A stretch of DNA of 64,000 bases from CALCTE01 sp045585835 (lineage in GTDB: Bacteria > Bacillota > Clostridia > Oscillospirales > CAG-272): contig JAZMZG010000037.1 of NCBI GenBank assembly GCA_045585835.1, positions 6,439 through 70,438 on the forward strand, given 5' to 3'. A program made the translations under genes and the position numbers. How positions within the stretch are numbered: position 1 is the first letter of the stretch; each line of letters opens with the position of its first letter. Below the pieces are notes generated by a model. It searched no databases, was not told where the DNA came from, and saw only the letters and a list, made by a program, of their open reading frames with translations. This document shows, in pieces, positions 7,247 through 17,192 of this stretch.

Positions 7247-9133
7247 TTAATTTTCTGCAGAATTTTCTATATAGTGCTTTGCTTGCGTCGTAAACATTTT
7301 ATAGTAAATCCCTTTAGCCTTCATAAGCTCTTTATGGTTACCCATTTCACATACGGAACCCGAATCAAGCACGATAATCTTATCAGACATAGTAGCACTT
7401 GAAAGTCTGTGAGAAACAAATAAGGTTATCTTGCCTTTTCTCAATGCATCGAATTGCATATATAGCTCTTGTTCAGCTATCGCATCAAGCGATGCTGTGG
7501 GCTCATCGAGAATCAGTATATCGTAATCACTGTAGAATGCACGCGCTACGGCAAGCTTCTGCCATTGTCCAATTGAAAGCTCGGTACCTTTTTCTTCGAA
7601 TATCCTCATTAGAGGTGTATCATACCCTTTTTCAAGCTTATTTATATAAGTGGCGGCTCCGCTTTTTTCTGCTGCGTTTTTAATTTTATTGTAATCCTTT
7701 TCGGAATTGATATTGCCGAATGCTATATTATCGGAAATGCTTTCCGCATACTTACCGAAATCTTGGAAAATAATTCCAAAAAGCTTGTAAAGTTCAGTCG
7801 GCTCATATTCCTTAATATCAACGCCGTCTAAAAGTATTTGTCCTTCACTAACATCATAAAGACGTGTGATCAGCTTTATTAAAGTAGTTTTACCGGCACC
7901 GTTTAGTCCTACGAGAACAACGCTTTCTCCCGAATTTATTTTTAAGTTGACATTCTTTAAAATATAAAGGTCGGTATCGGGATACTTAAAAGATACGTTT
8001 ACAAGCTCTATGGTATGGTCTCCTCTTGAAATTACAGCAGGCGTCTTGGAGCTTGCCTTTATCTCTACTTTTTCTTTTAAGAATGATATTATGTTATCAA
8101 TAAAAAGTGTGCCTTCGTAAATAAGCGAAGTGGTTGATACTATAGAGCTTACAGATGTCGTGACCGAGCTTAATGCCGCAGTATAGTACGTATAGTCACC
8201 GATTAGAATCTCGCCCTTAAAGCTCCTATATGCAATAATTGACAAGAAAACCAAGTTTGCACATTGTGAAGCTAAAGCGAAAAACAAATGCCAGAGATTT
8301 TCTCTGATTATTAAGCTTTTTAAGCCCTTAAAATATTTTTTAAAGGTTAAATTATATCTGTTGATAAAAGTCTGTGAAAGCCCGAAAAGACGTATCTCTT
8401 TTACAATGTCTTTATTTATCATCGTTTGCAGATAATAATTCATCTGTCTGCGTTCTTTTGACCTATGTCGCATATACATAAAGTTCTTTTTTCGATAATG
8501 ATAATTGACAAACGCCGACGGAAGCGCAAGGGCAATAACGATTAGCGCTATATATGCATTAAATGAAGTTAATACTGTAAAGAACGATATTGCGGTTATA
8601 AGCAGGCTGATTACGGAAAACACTGAGCTTAATATAGTTATAGGGCGATTACTTGCTTCTCTGCTCGCATTCTCCAATTTTTCATAAAATGCGGGTCTGT
8701 CAAAGCTTGCGATATCGACTTCTTTTGCCTTTTCCATGATTTTAATTCTTACCTTATTAGCAAGAAGCTCACCGGAAATACGTTTTATTGCAGCATCAAG
8801 CCGTGTTATAAAGGCTGAAGTGAAATTATAAATAAAAAGCGCAATCAAAAGAACAACTATTGCTTTAAAGCCGTCGCTTGATTCGTTACTTGACTGCTGT
8901 AAGGCGTTAATTACATTTTTGCTTACAACTGCGCCTAAAAGCGGCATAACACCTTGTATTAGCGAAATTAAAGAGAGAACGATCAAAATTATGGGTGAAG
9001 TCTCCCAAACAAGACGAAATATGTAAAAAAGTCTTCCGAATAAATCCTTGCAAAGCTTAAACAAGTAGGGTAAAACCTCTTTTATACTTTTAGGTTTTTC
9101 CGGTTTATTGTAATCAAAATTTCTCGGTCCCAT
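7247..9133 (-). CDS. ABC exporter, fused membrane and ATPase domains
   Basis: The 628-residue half-transporter has an N-terminal six-helix ABC exporter membrane domain (residues about 45-345) and a C-terminal ATPase. The latter has Walker A GLNGAGKTT, signature LSIGQWQKLAVARAF, Walker B ILILDEPTASLD and the H-loop SHR. Such proteins export lipids, peptides or drugs, and the substrate is not evident. The long loop after the signature (EKGTELSIGQ) resembles bacteriocin/peptide-type exporters. It has its own divergent promoter and no partner ABC gene nearby, so it probably works as a homodimer. Confidence 0.88.
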   Translation of the reverse strand: MGPRNFDYNKPEKPKSIKEVLPYLFKLCKDLFGRLFYIFRLVWETSPIILIVLSLISLIQGVMPLLGAVVSKNVINALQQSSNESSDGFKAIVVLLIALFIYNFTSAFITRLDAAIKRISGELLANKVRIKIMEKAKEVDIASFDRPAFYEKLENASREASNRPITILSSVFSVISLLITAISFFTVLTSFNAYIALIVIALALPSAFVNYHYRKKNFMYMRHRSKERRQMNYYLQTMINKDIVKEIRLFGLSQTFINRYNLTFKKYFKGLKSLIIRENLWHLFFALASQCANLVFLSIIAYRSFKGEILIGDYTYYTAALSSVTTSVSSIVSTTSLIYEGTLFIDNIISFLKEKVEIKASSKTPAVISRGDHTIELVNVSFKYPDTDLYILKNVNLKINSGESVVLVGLNGAGKTTLIKLITRLYDVSEGQILLDGVDIKEYEPTELYKLFGIIFQDFGKYAESISDNIAFGNINSEKDYNKIKNAAEKSGAATYINKLEKGYDTPLMRIFEEKGTELSIGQWQKLAVARAFYSDYDILILDEPTASLDAIAEQELYMQFDALRKGKITLFVSHRLSSATMSDKIIVLDSGSVCEMGNHKELMKAKGIYYKMFTTQAKHYIENSAEN

Positions 9134-9161
9134 ATAAATCTCCGAATATAAACTTTATTTA

Positions 9162-9190
9162 ATTTTATCATTATTGTTATAGTTTGTCAA
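9162..9190 (-). promoter_or_regulatory. Promoter of the ABC exporter gene
   Basis: Minus strand TTGACA (9190-9185), 17-base spacer, TAAAAT (9167-9162). It is back to back with the promoter for the PEBP gene. Confidence 0.72.
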
Positions 9191-9198
9191 TCATAGTG

Positions 9199-9227
9199 TT
9201 TACAAGCAGCTTAAATAATGATATAAT
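9199..9227 (+). promoter_or_regulatory. Promoter of the PEBP-family gene
   Basis: TTTACA, 17-base spacer, TATAAT, ending 24 bases before the start codon. Its -35 lies only 8 bases from that of the divergent ABC gene. Confidence 0.7.
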
Positions 9228-9250
9228 ATAAAAAAATAGGAGGTCTATCT

Positions 9251-9745
9251 ATGAAAGTAATAACAAGTGCGATTAAAAACGGTTATTTCGACGATAAGTA
9301 TGGCAAAAGAGGCGAACAAAAATATATGGGCTACCCCTCCCTTTCCGTTCCGTTTGAAATTTTAGATGCACCCGAGAATACAAAGTCATTTGCGGTAGTG
9401 CTTGATGACAAGGACGCTGTCGAAGTTTGCGGATTTACTTGGATACATTGGCTCATAGCTAATTTGAAGACAAATTCACTTGAAGAAAATGCAAGTAAAA
9501 CACGTACAGACCTTTTGGAAGGGACAACGAGCGAGCATAGTGCGGTTTCTGCTTTAAGCATTGAAGATGCTACGGGATATGCGGGAATGGCACCTCCCGA
9601 TAAACCACACAGATATGATCTTTGCGTATATGCACTTGACTGTGAATTGGAGCTTGAAAAAGGCTTCACCTATAATAAGCTTTGGTATGAAATGCAAGGG
9701 CACATACTCGATACAGCAACAATTACCGGAATATATAATAATTAG
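9251..9745 (+). CDS. YbhB/YbcL-type phosphatidylethanolamine-binding (PEBP) family protein
   Basis: A 164-residue PEBP-fold protein. It has the anion-pocket features of bacterial YbhB-like members: SFAVVLDDKDA (strand and Asp), FTWIHWLIANL (the conserved D/H-W-x-x-x-N-like stretch) and GMAPPDKPHRYDLCVYAL, corresponding to the G-x-x-P-P-x-x-x-x-H-R-Y signature. The start follows AGGAGG. Bacterial PEBP proteins have no settled function. It has its own promoter and terminator. Confidence 0.88.
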   Translation: MKVITSAIKNGYFDDKYGKRGEQKYMGYPSLSVPFEILDAPENTKSFAVVLDDKDAVEVCGFTWIHWLIANLKTNSLEENASKTRTDLLEGTTSEHSAVSALSIEDATGYAGMAPPDKPHRYDLCVYALDCELELEKGFTYNKLWYEMQGHILDTATITGIYNN

Positions 9746-9748
9746 CAA

Positions 9749-9775
9749 AAAGCCGAGGTTAGCACCTCGGCTTTC
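9749..9775. terminator. Bidirectional terminator
   Basis: An 11-bp perfect stem (AAAGCCGAGGT with ACCTCGGCTTT, loop TAGC) sits between the convergent PEBP and GH36 genes. Confidence 0.82.
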
Positions 9776-9778
9776 ACT

Positions 9779-11752
9779 TTATACTTTTTTATAAAACCAA
9801 ATTGCGCCCGAACGTTTAGGGAGCCTTATTGTAAATCCATTTTTAAGAGAAGTGCCAGATACGGTCATTACTTCCTCGCTTACGGGATTTTCTATTACGT
9901 AATCAGAATTCTCGCAAACATGCAGACTTACGGTTATACAGTCCATTTCACAAAGAGTATTACTTATAACGTGAACGAATCCGTCGCCTTCCTTAGCGTC
10001 CGAAAACTCAACTGCATAAAGCTCCTTGTTGCTCTTAGTACTTTTCGTTATCGGGAAATAATCGGCACGCAGCTCTATTTCAGCTGCCTTTCTCCATATA
10101 GGGAGCATCTTTCTTCCAAGCTCAAATTCGTCTTCTTCTGCCCACGCTTCAGTCATAACCGTAATTGACGGAGTTATGGCATTTTGATATGCAAATTCAT
10201 CGCATTTTGTATGATTGACAATAGGATCATATTCGCCTTCTTTATTATCCCACGACATATTGTGAGCTCTAAAATAGGGTATCCACTCGAAATGCAGCTG
10301 ATGCTGACATTGTTTTACGGGGTGCTCACCGTAGCCGACGTCAGTATAATGTAAGGGCACGGAGCGACGGAGTGTTTCAAGGTCATTTCTTCTTCCACCC
10401 GATGCGCACGAGTCTATCCAAAGTCCCGGATTATTGTAGATAAGCGCATCCCAATAGCGATAATATCCTTGTATATGCTTATTTTCAAGTGCTCCGATTC
10501 GTCCTTTTTCTTCATTATCAAGCCAAATTCGCATAGGATTTTGAAGATTAAAGTCCTGTCTGTAAATAGATACGTGCCATTTCTTGATCAGCTTGTTTAC
10601 GTGTTCTATTGCCCAATCGCAAGCATCTTTATTTCCAAGGTCAAGGAGCATCCAACTGTTTTCGACGTCCTTTCTTTTTAAACACCATTCGGGATGCTTT
10701 TTTGCAAGCCAAGTTCCCGGAGAAACTCTTTCGGGTTCAAACCATAAAAGAAACTGAATATCGTTTTTGTTGCAACATTCACCTATAGGTGCAAGTCCTC
10801 CCATGGGGAATCTTTCCTTATCTACTTCCCAAGTACCGATTTTAGTCCAATCCTTATTGCACTTATACCAACCGGCATCAAACCACCAAATATCGGGCTT
10901 TAAGCCTCTTTTAATATATTGGTTTAATCCGTTTATTTGGCTTTCCGTAGTAGCTCCCGTAAATTCAGGGCCATCGTATGCAAAAACGTGCATACAAGCT
11001 TTTGGAGAAATACTTTTGCCGAATTCTTTGGGAAGAACGTGCGCAAAATACCATCTGCGCCACATATTCATAGCTCTGTTTGTATCATTCCCGTCTTTAA
11101 ACATTAAGGTTATCTTCGGCGTGCAGAACGTTTCTCCGGAATAAATTTTTGACTCAAATCTCTGTTGTCCCGCAATAAAACGAATTCCTTTTGCTTCTTT
11201 TGCGAAACTTGCCTGCCATTGTCCTGTCCAACCAATAGCAATACTGACGGTATAGTTTTCAAGGCAAAGTCTCATAAACGGAAAAGCACCTTCGCATGAT
11301 ACGCCGTTTTTAGAAGCTAAGACGGTAGGATTTTTAGTTATATGTGTTTCATAGCTGTCAAACGCATCGCGTTTTCTCGTATCGCCGTTTGAATGCTGTA
11401 AAACAGCTTTTTTAGCGGGAAAAACAAAATTAATAGGATTAGGCTCACTTAATATTTCTGAAGTTATGCCGCTTGTATTCTCAAAGAAAAGCTGCCATTC
11501 AATAACAGGAAAATCTCTATATTCAAGTATTTCTGCTCTGACCTGTATTCCTTTTGAGTCAGTACCGGTAATAATGGTTTCGCAAATGTTTGAATCTACA
11601 AGTCTTTTTCGAATTGTCGGGAAAAAATCGCTTCCGATACCTACATGTTCATTTTTACCCAATTTAAAATAAGCGGGTAAAGTACTATGATCAAGGTTTG
11701 CAAAAAGCTTATTTAAAATAAGCATATCCTTTTTTGTTGCGAAATTATCCAT
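9779..11752 (-). CDS. GH36-family alpha-galactosidase-like glycoside hydrolase
   Basis: The 657-residue protein has the GH36 layout: N-terminal beta-sandwich, then a TIM barrel with KPDIWWFDAGWY, the nucleophile segment IYRQDFN, the acid/base segment DSCASGGRRND, and a C-terminal beta domain. These enzymes hydrolyse terminal alpha-galactose or alpha-GalNAc by a retaining mechanism. No signal peptide is seen, so it acts inside the cell on imported oligosaccharide. The start chosen is the ATG with GAGG upstream, two bases after the rpe stop. No sugar transporter is adjacent. Confidence 0.85.
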   Translation of the reverse strand: MDNFATKKDMLILNKLFANLDHSTLPAYFKLGKNEHVGIGSDFFPTIRKRLVDSNICETIITGTDSKGIQVRAEILEYRDFPVIEWQLFFENTSGITSEILSEPNPINFVFPAKKAVLQHSNGDTRKRDAFDSYETHITKNPTVLASKNGVSCEGAFPFMRLCLENYTVSIAIGWTGQWQASFAKEAKGIRFIAGQQRFESKIYSGETFCTPKITLMFKDGNDTNRAMNMWRRWYFAHVLPKEFGKSISPKACMHVFAYDGPEFTGATTESQINGLNQYIKRGLKPDIWWFDAGWYKCNKDWTKIGTWEVDKERFPMGGLAPIGECCNKNDIQFLLWFEPERVSPGTWLAKKHPEWCLKRKDVENSWMLLDLGNKDACDWAIEHVNKLIKKWHVSIYRQDFNLQNPMRIWLDNEEKGRIGALENKHIQGYYRYWDALIYNNPGLWIDSCASGGRRNDLETLRRSVPLHYTDVGYGEHPVKQCQHQLHFEWIPYFRAHNMSWDNKEGEYDPIVNHTKCDEFAYQNAITPSITVMTEAWAEEDEFELGRKMLPIWRKAAEIELRADYFPITKSTKSNKELYAVEFSDAKEGDGFVHVISNTLCEMDCITVSLHVCENSDYVIENPVSEEVMTVSGTSLKNGFTIRLPKRSGAIWFYKKV

Positions 11753-11754
11753 AA

Positions 11755-12423
11755 TTAAACCTCGCAAGCGATTCTTCGCATATTTTGTATAATTGCTTTT
11801 CTGTCTGCTGATTTAAATACTGCACTACCCGCAACAAAATTATCAGCTCCCGCTTTTGCAGCTATGCTTATCGTCTTTTCACTGATTCCACCGTCGACTT
11901 GTATGCTGAAATTAAGGCCTCTTTGTTCTCTGATATATTTAAGCTTTTCCACCTTAGGCATCATATCGCTCATAAAGCTTTGCCCACCAAAACCCGGTTC
12001 AACCGTCATAACAAGCACCATATCTACAAGGTTGAGATATTGATATATCTGCTCAACGGGAGTATTAGGCTTAATTGAAATTGAAGCATTAACACCTCGT
12101 GCACGTATTTTAGCAATAGTGCTCGTGATATCCTTGCAAGCCTCATAATGAATCGTTATATTTTGACTGCCAACGTCACAAAACTCGTCAATATATCTCT
12201 CCGGTTCCATTATCATTAGATGAGTGTCAAAATAAAGATCTGTCTTCTTTCGCATTGACGAAATTACGGGCATACCGAAGCTTATATTGGGAACAAAAAT
12301 TCCGTCCATTACGTCCAAGTGGAGCATATCAGCACCCGCTTGCTCCATACTTTTTATCTCTGATTCAATATTCGTGAAATCGCAGGCAAGGACGGAAGGT
12401 GATATTTTAATTTCATTCGACAT
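11755..12423 (-). CDS. rpe: Ribulose-phosphate 3-epimerase
   Basis: The 222-residue TIM-barrel enzyme interconverts ribulose 5-phosphate and xylulose 5-phosphate. Its signatures are ISPSVLACDF, MLHLDVMDGIFVPNISFG with catalytic Asp and metal-binding His/Asp, FDTHLMI, MTVEPGFGGQSF, and VDGGIS with the second catalytic Asp. The start overlaps the ygiQ stop by one base (TAATG), so the two are translationally coupled. In many Firmicutes rpe follows the rsgA/prkC cluster, so the ygiQ neighbourhood here is unusual. Confidence 0.95.
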   Translation of the reverse strand: MSNEIKISPSVLACDFTNIESEIKSMEQAGADMLHLDVMDGIFVPNISFGMPVISSMRKKTDLYFDTHLMIMEPERYIDEFCDVGSQNITIHYEACKDITSTIAKIRARGVNASISIKPNTPVEQIYQYLNLVDMVLVMTVEPGFGGQSFMSDMMPKVEKLKYIREQRGLNFSIQVDGGISEKTISIAAKAGADNFVAGSAVFKSADRKAIIQNMRRIACEV

Positions 12424-14282
12424 TATCTCTTTCCCCTCTTTTTTATCTTGTTTTTGTTTGCAGTTCTTTGAAGACTTTTATTCTTATTGTCGTACTTTGG
12501 CTTAATAAGGCATTCTTTCGCATATCCGATAAGGTCTTTTCTTCCCGCTACAGTTAAAGCTTTTCTTATAATATCGGCATTTTCGGGCCTCGTAAACTGC
12601 AATAAAGCTCTTTGCATCTGCTTTTCTTCATAGCTTGACGGAACGTATACCTTCTTATTTGTCATCGGATCAATACCGGTATAAAACATACAAGTTGACG
12701 GTGTGCCCGGCGTAGGATAAAAATCCTGTACCTGCTCGGGTGACAGTTTGGATTCTTTTAAAAACAAAGCAAGTTCAATAGCGTCATTTAGTGTGCTTCC
12801 GGGATGTGAGCTTATCAAATACGGCACAAGATATTGCTCTTTTCCTACTTGCTTGGTAATTTTGAAAAATTTATCTTTAAAGCTGTTGTAAACGTTTATA
12901 TCAGGCTTACCCATTAAGCTAAGCACGTTATGTGAACAATGCTCGGGCGCCACCTTGAGCTGACCGCTTACGTGATATTTTACAAGCTCTTTAAAGAACG
13001 TATCGTCCTTATCAAGCATCATATAATCAAAACGGATACCGGAGCGAATAAATACCCTCTTAACTTTGTCAAGCGAACGTAATTCTCTTAACAAGGAAAG
13101 ATACTCGCTATGGTCGACCGTTAGATTTTTGCACGGGTGCGGAGCAAGACAACGCTTGTTTTTACATACACCCAATTCTTTTTGTTTTTCACAAGCGGAA
13201 TATCTGAAATTAGCGGTAGGTCCGCCGACGTCGTGTATGTATCCCTTAAAATCGGGAAGGTTTGTAAGCAATTTAGCTTCATTTATTACAGATTCTCTGC
13301 TTCTTGAAACTACTCCTCTTCCCTGATTATATGCAATAGCGCAAAACGAGCATTGACCGAAGCAACCTCGGTTGTGGCATATAGAAAACTTGACTTCTTT
13401 TATTGCGGGTATTCCGCCTAATGATTCATAAGCCGGGTGATAATCCCTCATATACGGCAACTCATACACCTTGTCAAGCTCTTCACGAGTTAAAATAGTT
13501 TGTGGCGGATTTTGCACCAAATATTTATCTGCGTAGCTTTCTATGACTCTCTTTCCGCTTACGGAATCATTGTTGTCGCATTGAATTTTAAACGCCTTTG
13601 CGTATGCCAATTTGTCAATTTTTAACACATCGTAATCATATGTAAATACGCAATCGTCGGTATTTATATTTTCTTTTGACGTGTAAACAACCGTACCGCG
13701 CACGTCACGTATCTTCTTGACAGGCACTCCTTTATTAAGAAGCTCCGCTATACGTAAAATAGATTTTTCTCCCATTCCGTATGAAAGGATATCCGCTCTG
13801 CTGTCAATGAGAATACTTCTTCTGACCTTGTCACTCCAATAATCGTAATGTGCAAAACGGCGCAAGGATGCTTCAAGACCGCCAATTATTATCGGAACGT
13901 CACCGTATGCTTGTCTGATCAAATTACAGTATACTATAACTGCTCTGTCCGGCCTGTACCCGCTCTTTCCGCCGGGAGAATAATAATCGTCGCTTCGGCG
14001 CTTTTTAGACGCTGTGAAATGCGCTACCATTGAATCAATGTTGCCGGAGCTTACAAGAAAGCCGAGTCTTGGCTTTCCAAATGCTTTAATATCGTCAGTG
14101 CTTTTATAATCGGGTTGAGCTATAAAAGCAACCGAATAGCCTTTATCTTCAAGTAATCTGCAGATAATTGCGGCACCGAAAGAAGGGTGATCTACGTATG
14201 CATCACCGCAAACGTAGACAAAGTCGGGTCTTTCACATTCTCCCCATTTTTTCTTTAGTGCATATAAAGGTAAAAATCCCAT
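12423..14282 (-). CDS. ygiQ: YgiQ-family radical SAM protein
   Basis: The 619-residue protein matches the YgiQ/UPF0313 family. It has an N-terminal cobalamin-like domain without the His motif (DFVYVCGDAYVDHPSFG), the family hallmark IIGGLEASLRRFAHYDYW, and the radical SAM cluster motif CHNRGCFGQCSFCAI (Cys-x7-Cys-x2-Cys spacing around the typical CxxxCxxC). A C-terminal basic tail is rich in Lys/Asn. The reaction is unknown. It heads the ygiQ-rpe-GH36 operon after the infB operon. Confidence 0.88.
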   Translation of the reverse strand: MGFLPLYALKKKWGECERPDFVYVCGDAYVDHPSFGAAIICRLLEDKGYSVAFIAQPDYKSTDDIKAFGKPRLGFLVSSGNIDSMVAHFTASKKRRSDDYYSPGGKSGYRPDRAVIVYCNLIRQAYGDVPIIIGGLEASLRRFAHYDYWSDKVRRSILIDSRADILSYGMGEKSILRIAELLNKGVPVKKIRDVRGTVVYTSKENINTDDCVFTYDYDVLKIDKLAYAKAFKIQCDNNDSVSGKRVIESYADKYLVQNPPQTILTREELDKVYELPYMRDYHPAYESLGGIPAIKEVKFSICHNRGCFGQCSFCAIAYNQGRGVVSRSRESVINEAKLLTNLPDFKGYIHDVGGPTANFRYSACEKQKELGVCKNKRCLAPHPCKNLTVDHSEYLSLLRELRSLDKVKRVFIRSGIRFDYMMLDKDDTFFKELVKYHVSGQLKVAPEHCSHNVLSLMGKPDINVYNSFKDKFFKITKQVGKEQYLVPYLISSHPGSTLNDAIELALFLKESKLSPEQVQDFYPTPGTPSTCMFYTGIDPMTNKKVYVPSSYEEKQMQRALLQFTRPENADIIRKALTVAGRKDLIGYAKECLIKPKYDNKNKSLQRTANKNKIKKRGKR

Positions 14283-14297
14283 ATTTACTCCAAAAGG

Positions 14298-14332
14298 ACA
14301 AGCGGCCGTAGCAAAATGCTTCAGCCGCTTGT
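14298..14332 (-). terminator. Hairpin between infB and ygiQ
   Basis: Stem ACAAGCGGC/GCCGCTTGT with further inner pairing. The following run is only CCTTTTGG, so termination is probably partial and some infB-operon transcripts may continue into ygiQ. Confidence 0.5.
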
Positions 14333-14338
14333 AATGTT

Positions 14339-16873
14339 TTACTGTTGTACTTCTTCCATTATGAAAGCTTCCAAAACATCATTTTCGTGAATGTCATTGA
14401 ATTTTTCAAGTCCGATTCCGCACTCATATCCGGACATAACTTCTTTTGCGTCATCCTTAAAGCGCTTGAGTGATGAAACACTGTCTTCAAAAATAACCAC
14501 GCTGTCACGAAGAACACGAATGTTTGAATTTCTTGTTACCTTACCGTCGGTGATATAGCAACCGGCAATAGTACCGACCTTAGGTACGTGAATTGTCTGT
14601 CTGACCTCTGCTCTTCCGAGTATGACTTCCTTAAATTTGGGAGCAAGCATCCCCTTCATTGCCGAAGTTATCTCTTCGATGCAATCATAGATAACTCTGT
14701 AGGTTCTTATATCGACCTTGTTTTCTTTTGCAGTATCCGCTGCGATCTTATCAGGTCTTACGTTAAAGCCGACGATAATTGCATTAGATGCATCTGCCAA
14801 AGTTACGTCGGATTCCTTGATGCCGCCAACAGCGCCGTGAATAACGTTTACTTTTACTTCTTCGTTTGAAAGCTTTACAAGAGATGCTTTTACGGCTTCA
14901 ACGGAACCTTGTACGTCAGCTTTAACTATAATGTTAAGCTCTTTAGCACCGTCGGAAATTTGGGCAAACAAATCGTCCAAAGAAGCCTTTTGATTAGCGT
15001 TAAACGCCTCTTCTTTGAGCTTCGTACGTCTTTGGTCTGCAAGCTCTCTTGCCATACGCTCGTCTTTAACTACGTTAAGGATATCGCCTGCGTTGGGAAC
15101 TTCGGAAAGACCTACTATCTCAACAGGTGTAGAGGGTCCTGCGATCTTAACGGTCTTACCCATATCGTTAGTCATTACACGAATTCTACCGACTGTCGTG
15201 CCGACAATTACGATATCGCTCTGCTTGAGCGAACCGTTTTGTACAAGAACCGTAGCGACGGGGCCTTTACCTTTATCAAGCTTTGCTTCAATAACGATAC
15301 CTTTGGCTTCTCTGTTGGGATTTGCTTTGAGCTCCTTCATATCGGCAACCAAGAGCGCCATCTCAAGAAGCTCGGGAATCCCCTGACCGGTGAGTGCCGA
15401 GATAGGCACGCATATCGTATCACCGCCCCATTCTTCAGGCACAAGATCATAATTCGTAAGGTCTTGCTTGATCTTATCGGGATTTGCCGTGGGTTTATCC
15501 ATTTTGTTTATAGCTACGATTATCGGAATATTTGCAGCTTTAGCATGGTTAATAGCTTCTACCGTTTGGGGCATGATTCCGTCATCGGCAGCTACAACAA
15601 GTATAGCGATATCGGTAGCCTTTGCGCCTCTTGCGCGCATTGTCGTAAACGCTTCGTGGCCGGGTGTATCAAGGAAGGTGACTTTCTTGCCGTCGATATC
15701 AACACTGTACGCGCCGATGTGCTGAGTAATACCGCCCGCTTCGCCCTTTGTTACACTTGTCTTTCTTATTGCGTCAAGAAGTGAAGTTTTACCGTGGTCA
15801 ACGTGTCCCATAACAACAAGTACGGGGGGACGGGGTTGGAGGTCTTCTTCTTTATCTTCTGTTTCGTCAATGAGCTTTTCTTCAATTGTAACGACGACCT
15901 CTTTAACAACTTTTGCACCAAAATCTTCAGCAACGAGAGATGCCGTATCAAAATCAATCGTTTGGTTGAGAGAAACCATCACGCCGAGCATCATTAGCTT
16001 CTTAACTATCTCTGAAGCGGTTATCTTCATTCTCTGCGCAAATTCGCTTACGACGATCTCGGGAGGAATATGAACGGTAAGAGGCTGATTTCTTGCTTTT
16101 TCAAGCTCGGCCTTCTTTATCTTTTCCATCGCTAAGCGTTCTTTATCGAAGCCTCTGTCTCTGTTGTTGTTTTTCTTTATCTTTTGTCTGTTTTCGATTA
16201 TCTTATCGGATTTTTCGGGAATATATTTTTCAAGTCTTTCATCGTACTTTGAAAGGTCTACGCTCGTCGTTCTTGTATCAACTATACGTACCTCTCCCGT
16301 TTTAGCTTTTACAGCGCCCTGTCCCTTAGGCTTATTTTGTTGTTGCGAGGTAGGTACTCTTACCTTTGTGTTATTATTGACAGCCGGCTCTCTTGCAGGA
16401 CGATAAGGCGCAGGCTTTTGAGCCGTACGGCGATCCTGTTTTGCATCTTGACGGACTTCGGGTCTTTGGGGCGCCTTGCCGTTTTTGTCGTCAAGCTTTC
16501 TTTCATCAACACGCTTTACTACGTTTTGTTTTTGTTCGGGCGCCTTTGTAATCTGCTTTTGAGGTGCCGGTTGTACTTCAGCTTTTTTGGGAGCTTCCGC
16601 CTTCTTGGGTGCTTCTTTATTTGTTTGCGCAGGAGCACTCTCAACCTTCGGTTCGGTTTTTTTCTTAGGCGCTGTTAAATAAGGAGTAACGTCTTCAACG
16701 GTATACTTCGTTAAAAGATACTCCAAAATCATGCTCATCTCATCAGAGGAAAGTGCCGCCATCGTCGTTTTTCCGGGCACTCCGTGTTCTGTGTAGAAAG
16801 TGACAAGCTCTTTACTTTGCATGCCGAGAGCTTTTGCCACTGCGTTTAATTTATTCTTCGTCTGTACTGCCAT
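14339..16873 (-). CDS. infB: Translation initiation factor IF-2
   Basis: The 844-residue GTPase brings initiator fMet-tRNA to the 30S subunit. It has an N-terminal IF2N module (LNAVAKALGM), a Lys/Pro/Ala/Gln-rich linker (about 80-230), a second IF2N-like module (PPEIVVSEFAQRM), and a G domain with GHVDHGKTSLL, DTPGHE, NKMDK and SALTG. The C-terminal C1/C2 domains follow. The start used is the ATG 8 bases after GGAGG; the frame stays open for 18 codons upstream inside ylxQ. It is the last gene of the rimP-nusA-rnpM-ylxQ-infB operon, and no rbfA follows. Confidence 0.96.
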   Translation of the reverse strand: MAVQTKNKLNAVAKALGMQSKELVTFYTEHGVPGKTTMAALSSDEMSMILEYLLTKYTVEDVTPYLTAPKKKTEPKVESAPAQTNKEAPKKAEAPKKAEVQPAPQKQITKAPEQKQNVVKRVDERKLDDKNGKAPQRPEVRQDAKQDRRTAQKPAPYRPAREPAVNNNTKVRVPTSQQQNKPKGQGAVKAKTGEVRIVDTRTTSVDLSKYDERLEKYIPEKSDKIIENRQKIKKNNNRDRGFDKERLAMEKIKKAELEKARNQPLTVHIPPEIVVSEFAQRMKITASEIVKKLMMLGVMVSLNQTIDFDTASLVAEDFGAKVVKEVVVTIEEKLIDETEDKEEDLQPRPPVLVVMGHVDHGKTSLLDAIRKTSVTKGEAGGITQHIGAYSVDIDGKKVTFLDTPGHEAFTTMRARGAKATDIAILVVAADDGIMPQTVEAINHAKAANIPIIVAINKMDKPTANPDKIKQDLTNYDLVPEEWGGDTICVPISALTGQGIPELLEMALLVADMKELKANPNREAKGIVIEAKLDKGKGPVATVLVQNGSLKQSDIVIVGTTVGRIRVMTNDMGKTVKIAGPSTPVEIVGLSEVPNAGDILNVVKDERMARELADQRRTKLKEEAFNANQKASLDDLFAQISDGAKELNIIVKADVQGSVEAVKASLVKLSNEEVKVNVIHGAVGGIKESDVTLADASNAIIVGFNVRPDKIAADTAKENKVDIRTYRVIYDCIEEITSAMKGMLAPKFKEVILGRAEVRQTIHVPKVGTIAGCYITDGKVTRNSNIRVLRDSVVIFEDSVSSLKRFKDDAKEVMSGYECGIGLEKFNDIHENDVLEAFIMEEVQQ

Positions 16874-17192
16874 ATACACATCCTCCATCTGCTTTTGCTG
16901 CTTTTCTGACCGCCTTATTAAGTTCATTGTCCGAAACGTAAACTGCGGCTATATTTCCCATCTTACCGATGGCTGATGACACTTCGGTCATCTTATTTGA
17001 TAAAATACAGTATTCAATACCGTAATATTTACACGAATCGCAAAATTTCTTTTTGGTATTATCCGAAGCATCAGCAGATATATAAACCGCCTTCGCCTTA
17101 TTTTTACGAATACCGTCAAGTACCGCATCCGTACCGGAAACAAGCTGACCTGCACGTTTTGCAAGTCCAAGCATACCCAAGACTTTATTCAA
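16851..17192 (-). CDS. ylxQ: YlxQ, L7Ae-family RNA-binding protein
   Basis: A 113-residue L7Ae/L30e-fold protein (LGLAKRAGQLVSGTDAVLDGIRKNKAKAVYISADASDNTKKK). Members bind kink-turn RNA, and in Firmicutes ylxQ is nearly always between rnpM and infB. The most likely start is a TTG placed 10 bases after AGGAG, within the end of rnpM; an ATG six codons later is the alternative. Its 3' end overlaps the start of infB by 23 bases, indicating translational coupling. Confidence 0.88.
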   Translation of the reverse strand: MNKVLGMLGLAKRAGQLVSGTDAVLDGIRKNKAKAVYISADASDNTKKKFCDSCKYYGIEYCILSNKMTEVSSAIGKMGNIAAVYVSDNELNKAVRKAAKADGGCVYGSTDEE

